Assembly: GCA_020161615.1 (NCBI GenBank)
Contig: JAIUPD010000002.1
Location: 372,001 to 436,000, forward strand
Source: Pseudomonadota bacterium
Lineage (GTDB): Bacteria; Pseudomonadota; Alphaproteobacteria; Rhodobacterales; Rhodobacteraceae
Reading direction: 5' to 3'
DNA length: 64,000 nt
Position numbers and translations under genes: made by a program. The notes beneath the pieces were generated by a model. The model was not told the origin of the DNA. It worked only from the letters and a program-made list of their open reading frames with translations, and searched no databases. Every line of letters starts with the position of its first letter. The stretch's first letter is position 1. Positions 63,033-64,000 of the stretch are shown in pieces.

Positions 63033-64000
63033 GCTTCGAGGCCGCGCGGCCTCGGCCCGCCCGTGGCCCAATCCACCAGTTCGACCGTATGCACCACCGG
63101 GACGCCGGTGCCCGAGCCGATCTGCATCATGCAGCCGATGTTGCCCGCGGCGATCACGTCAGGGGCTTTCGCTTCCAGCGTCGCCACCTTGCGGCGTTTC
63201 AGTTCCCCCGAGATCTCGGGTTGCAGCAGGTTGTAGGTCCCGGCCGAGCCGCAGCAGAGATGGGGATCGGCGGGTTCCACGACCGTGAAGCCCAGCCGCT
63301 TCAGCAGCGCCTTTGGCGCGTCCTTGATCTGCTGGCCGTGTTGCAGCGAACAGGCGGCGTGGTAGGCGACGCGCAGGGGTTCGGGGGCCGCGCCCTCGGG
63401 TTTCAGGCGGGTCAGGACCTCGGACACATCCTTGGCCAGCGCGGCGATCTGCGCGGCCTCGGCCGCCTGCGGGTCGTTCCTGAACATATGGCCGTAATCC
63501 TTCACCGTCGTGCCGCAGCCCGAGGTGTTGATGACCACGGCGTCGAGGCCGTCGCCCTTCACCTCGGCCATCCAGGCCTTGATGTTCTGCGCCGCCGAGG
63601 CGTGGCTCAGCGCGGTCTGCCCCATGTGATGGGTCAGCGCGCCGCAGCAGCCCGCGCCCCGGGCCACCACCACCTCGCAGCCCAACCGGGTCAGCACGCG
63701 GATCGTCGCATCGTTGATGTCGGTGTTCAGCGCCTTCTGCGCGCAGCCGGTCATCAGGGCGACGCGCATCCGGCGCGGCCCCTGGGCCGGGAAGACCTGT
63801 GGCGCGTCGTTGCGGCTGACCGGCGGGATCTGTTTCGGCGCCATCGCCAGCATCGCCTTCAGCCTTGCGTCCGGCATGAGGAAAGCGAAGGGGCGCCCGA
63901 TCTTGGCCCCCAGAAGCGCCAGCCGGAAGCGGGTGGGATAGGGGATGATCCGGGCCAGCATCCAGCGCAGGAAACGGTCCATCGGCGGGCGCTTGTAGGT
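62996..64000 (-). CDS. glcF: Glycolate oxidase iron-sulfur subunit, 5' end beyond the window
   Basis: The C-terminal 334 residues of GlcF; the frame continues past the right edge (TYKRPPMDRFLR). Two cysteine-rich CCG domains are visible, with MTGCAQKALNTDIN and GAGCCGALTHHMGQ in the first and YHAACSLQHGQQI and LCCGSAGTYNLLQPE in the second. GlcF forms glycolate dehydrogenase with GlcD and GlcE and passes electrons from glycolate oxidation to the membrane. The N-terminal ferredoxin-like Fe-S part is outside the window. The last residues are encoded by a REP-like repeat. Confidence 0.94.
   Translation of the reverse strand, partial: TYKRPPMDRFLRWMLARIIPYPTRFRLALLGAKIGRPFAFLMPDARLKAMLAMAPKQIPPVSRNDAPQVFPAQGPRRMRVALMTGCAQKALNTDINDATIRVLTRLGCEVVVARGAGCCGALTHHMGQTALSHASAAQNIKAWMAEVKGDGLDAVVINTSGCGTTVKDYGHMFRNDPQAAEAAQIAALAKDVSEVLTRLKPEGAAPEPLRVAYHAACSLQHGQQIKDAPKALLKRLGFTVVEPADPHLCCGSAGTYNLLQPEISGELKRRKVATLEAKAPDVIAAGNIGCMMQIGSGTGVPVVHTVELVDWATGGPRPRGLEAVRASTHPTRQP

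Overview
The window is a GC-rich alphaproteobacterial chromosome segment. The ccoNOQP-ccoGHIS cluster with FNR/FnrL-type boxes, the leuC/leuD arrangement and the GC-rich palindromic intergenic repeats point to Rhodobacterales (Rhodobacteraceae/Paracoccaceae); the genus cannot be resolved. No rRNA, tRNA, CRISPR array, insertion sequence or prophage was recognised.

Layout. 1-10 kb: the edge of an unidentified gene, a universal stress protein, the cbb3 cytochrome oxidase operon ccoNOQP and its maturation operon ccoGHIS (ccoS is a short gene at 9176-9334), then iron superoxide dismutase. 10-20 kb: housekeeping and small genes, namely a host-attachment family protein, an endonuclease/exonuclease/phosphatase-fold protein, a membrane protein, leuD-hdeD-leuC, a DUF2975/HTH pair, a lipoprotein with a probable frameshift, an MscS channel, rsfS and rlmH. 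20-27 kb: gpmI, an EnvC-like factor, ctpA, rppH, an MFS transporter and asd.

27-47 kb is the most distinctive region, a surface-polysaccharide island. It holds three sulfotransferase-like genes, GT2 and GT4 glycosyltransferases, an ABC capsule exporter (kpsM, kpsT, kpsE), UDP-galactopyranose mutase (glf), a GT2 enzyme resembling galactofuranosyltransferases, CMP-Kdo synthesis genes (kdsB, kdsA) and a large RTX protein with a propeller-like N-terminus. Its centrepiece is a 1379-residue protein (30894-35033) that joins a galectin-like lectin domain, a long helical region, a GT31 (beta-1,3-galactosyltransferase/Fringe-like) domain and a C-terminal GT2-type domain. Together these suggest a sulfated, probably galactofuranose-containing capsule or exopolysaccharide. 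The GT4 gene is split by what looks like one missing base.

47-64 kb: a SulP transporter with a beta-carbonic anhydrase (probable bicarbonate uptake), an HPt-like small protein, a leucyl aminopeptidase with an NlpC/P60 hydrolase, a MoxR-DUF58-DUF4159-amidotransferase-like operon with divergent DUF1285, a PhzF-like protein, a small heat-shock protein with a sigma-32-type promoter, a trypsin-like protease and the 3' part of glcF.

Regulation visible in the sequence includes three FNR boxes (1196, 1230, 4959), a heat-shock promoter (61900-61928), paired 10-bp direct repeats before the DUF2975/HTH operon, and several terminator hairpins. Two REP-like or dispersed repeat families are scattered between genes. 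Two genes (rsfS and the endonuclease/exonuclease/phosphatase protein) have no ATG, GTG or TTG at the expected start and may use CTG.
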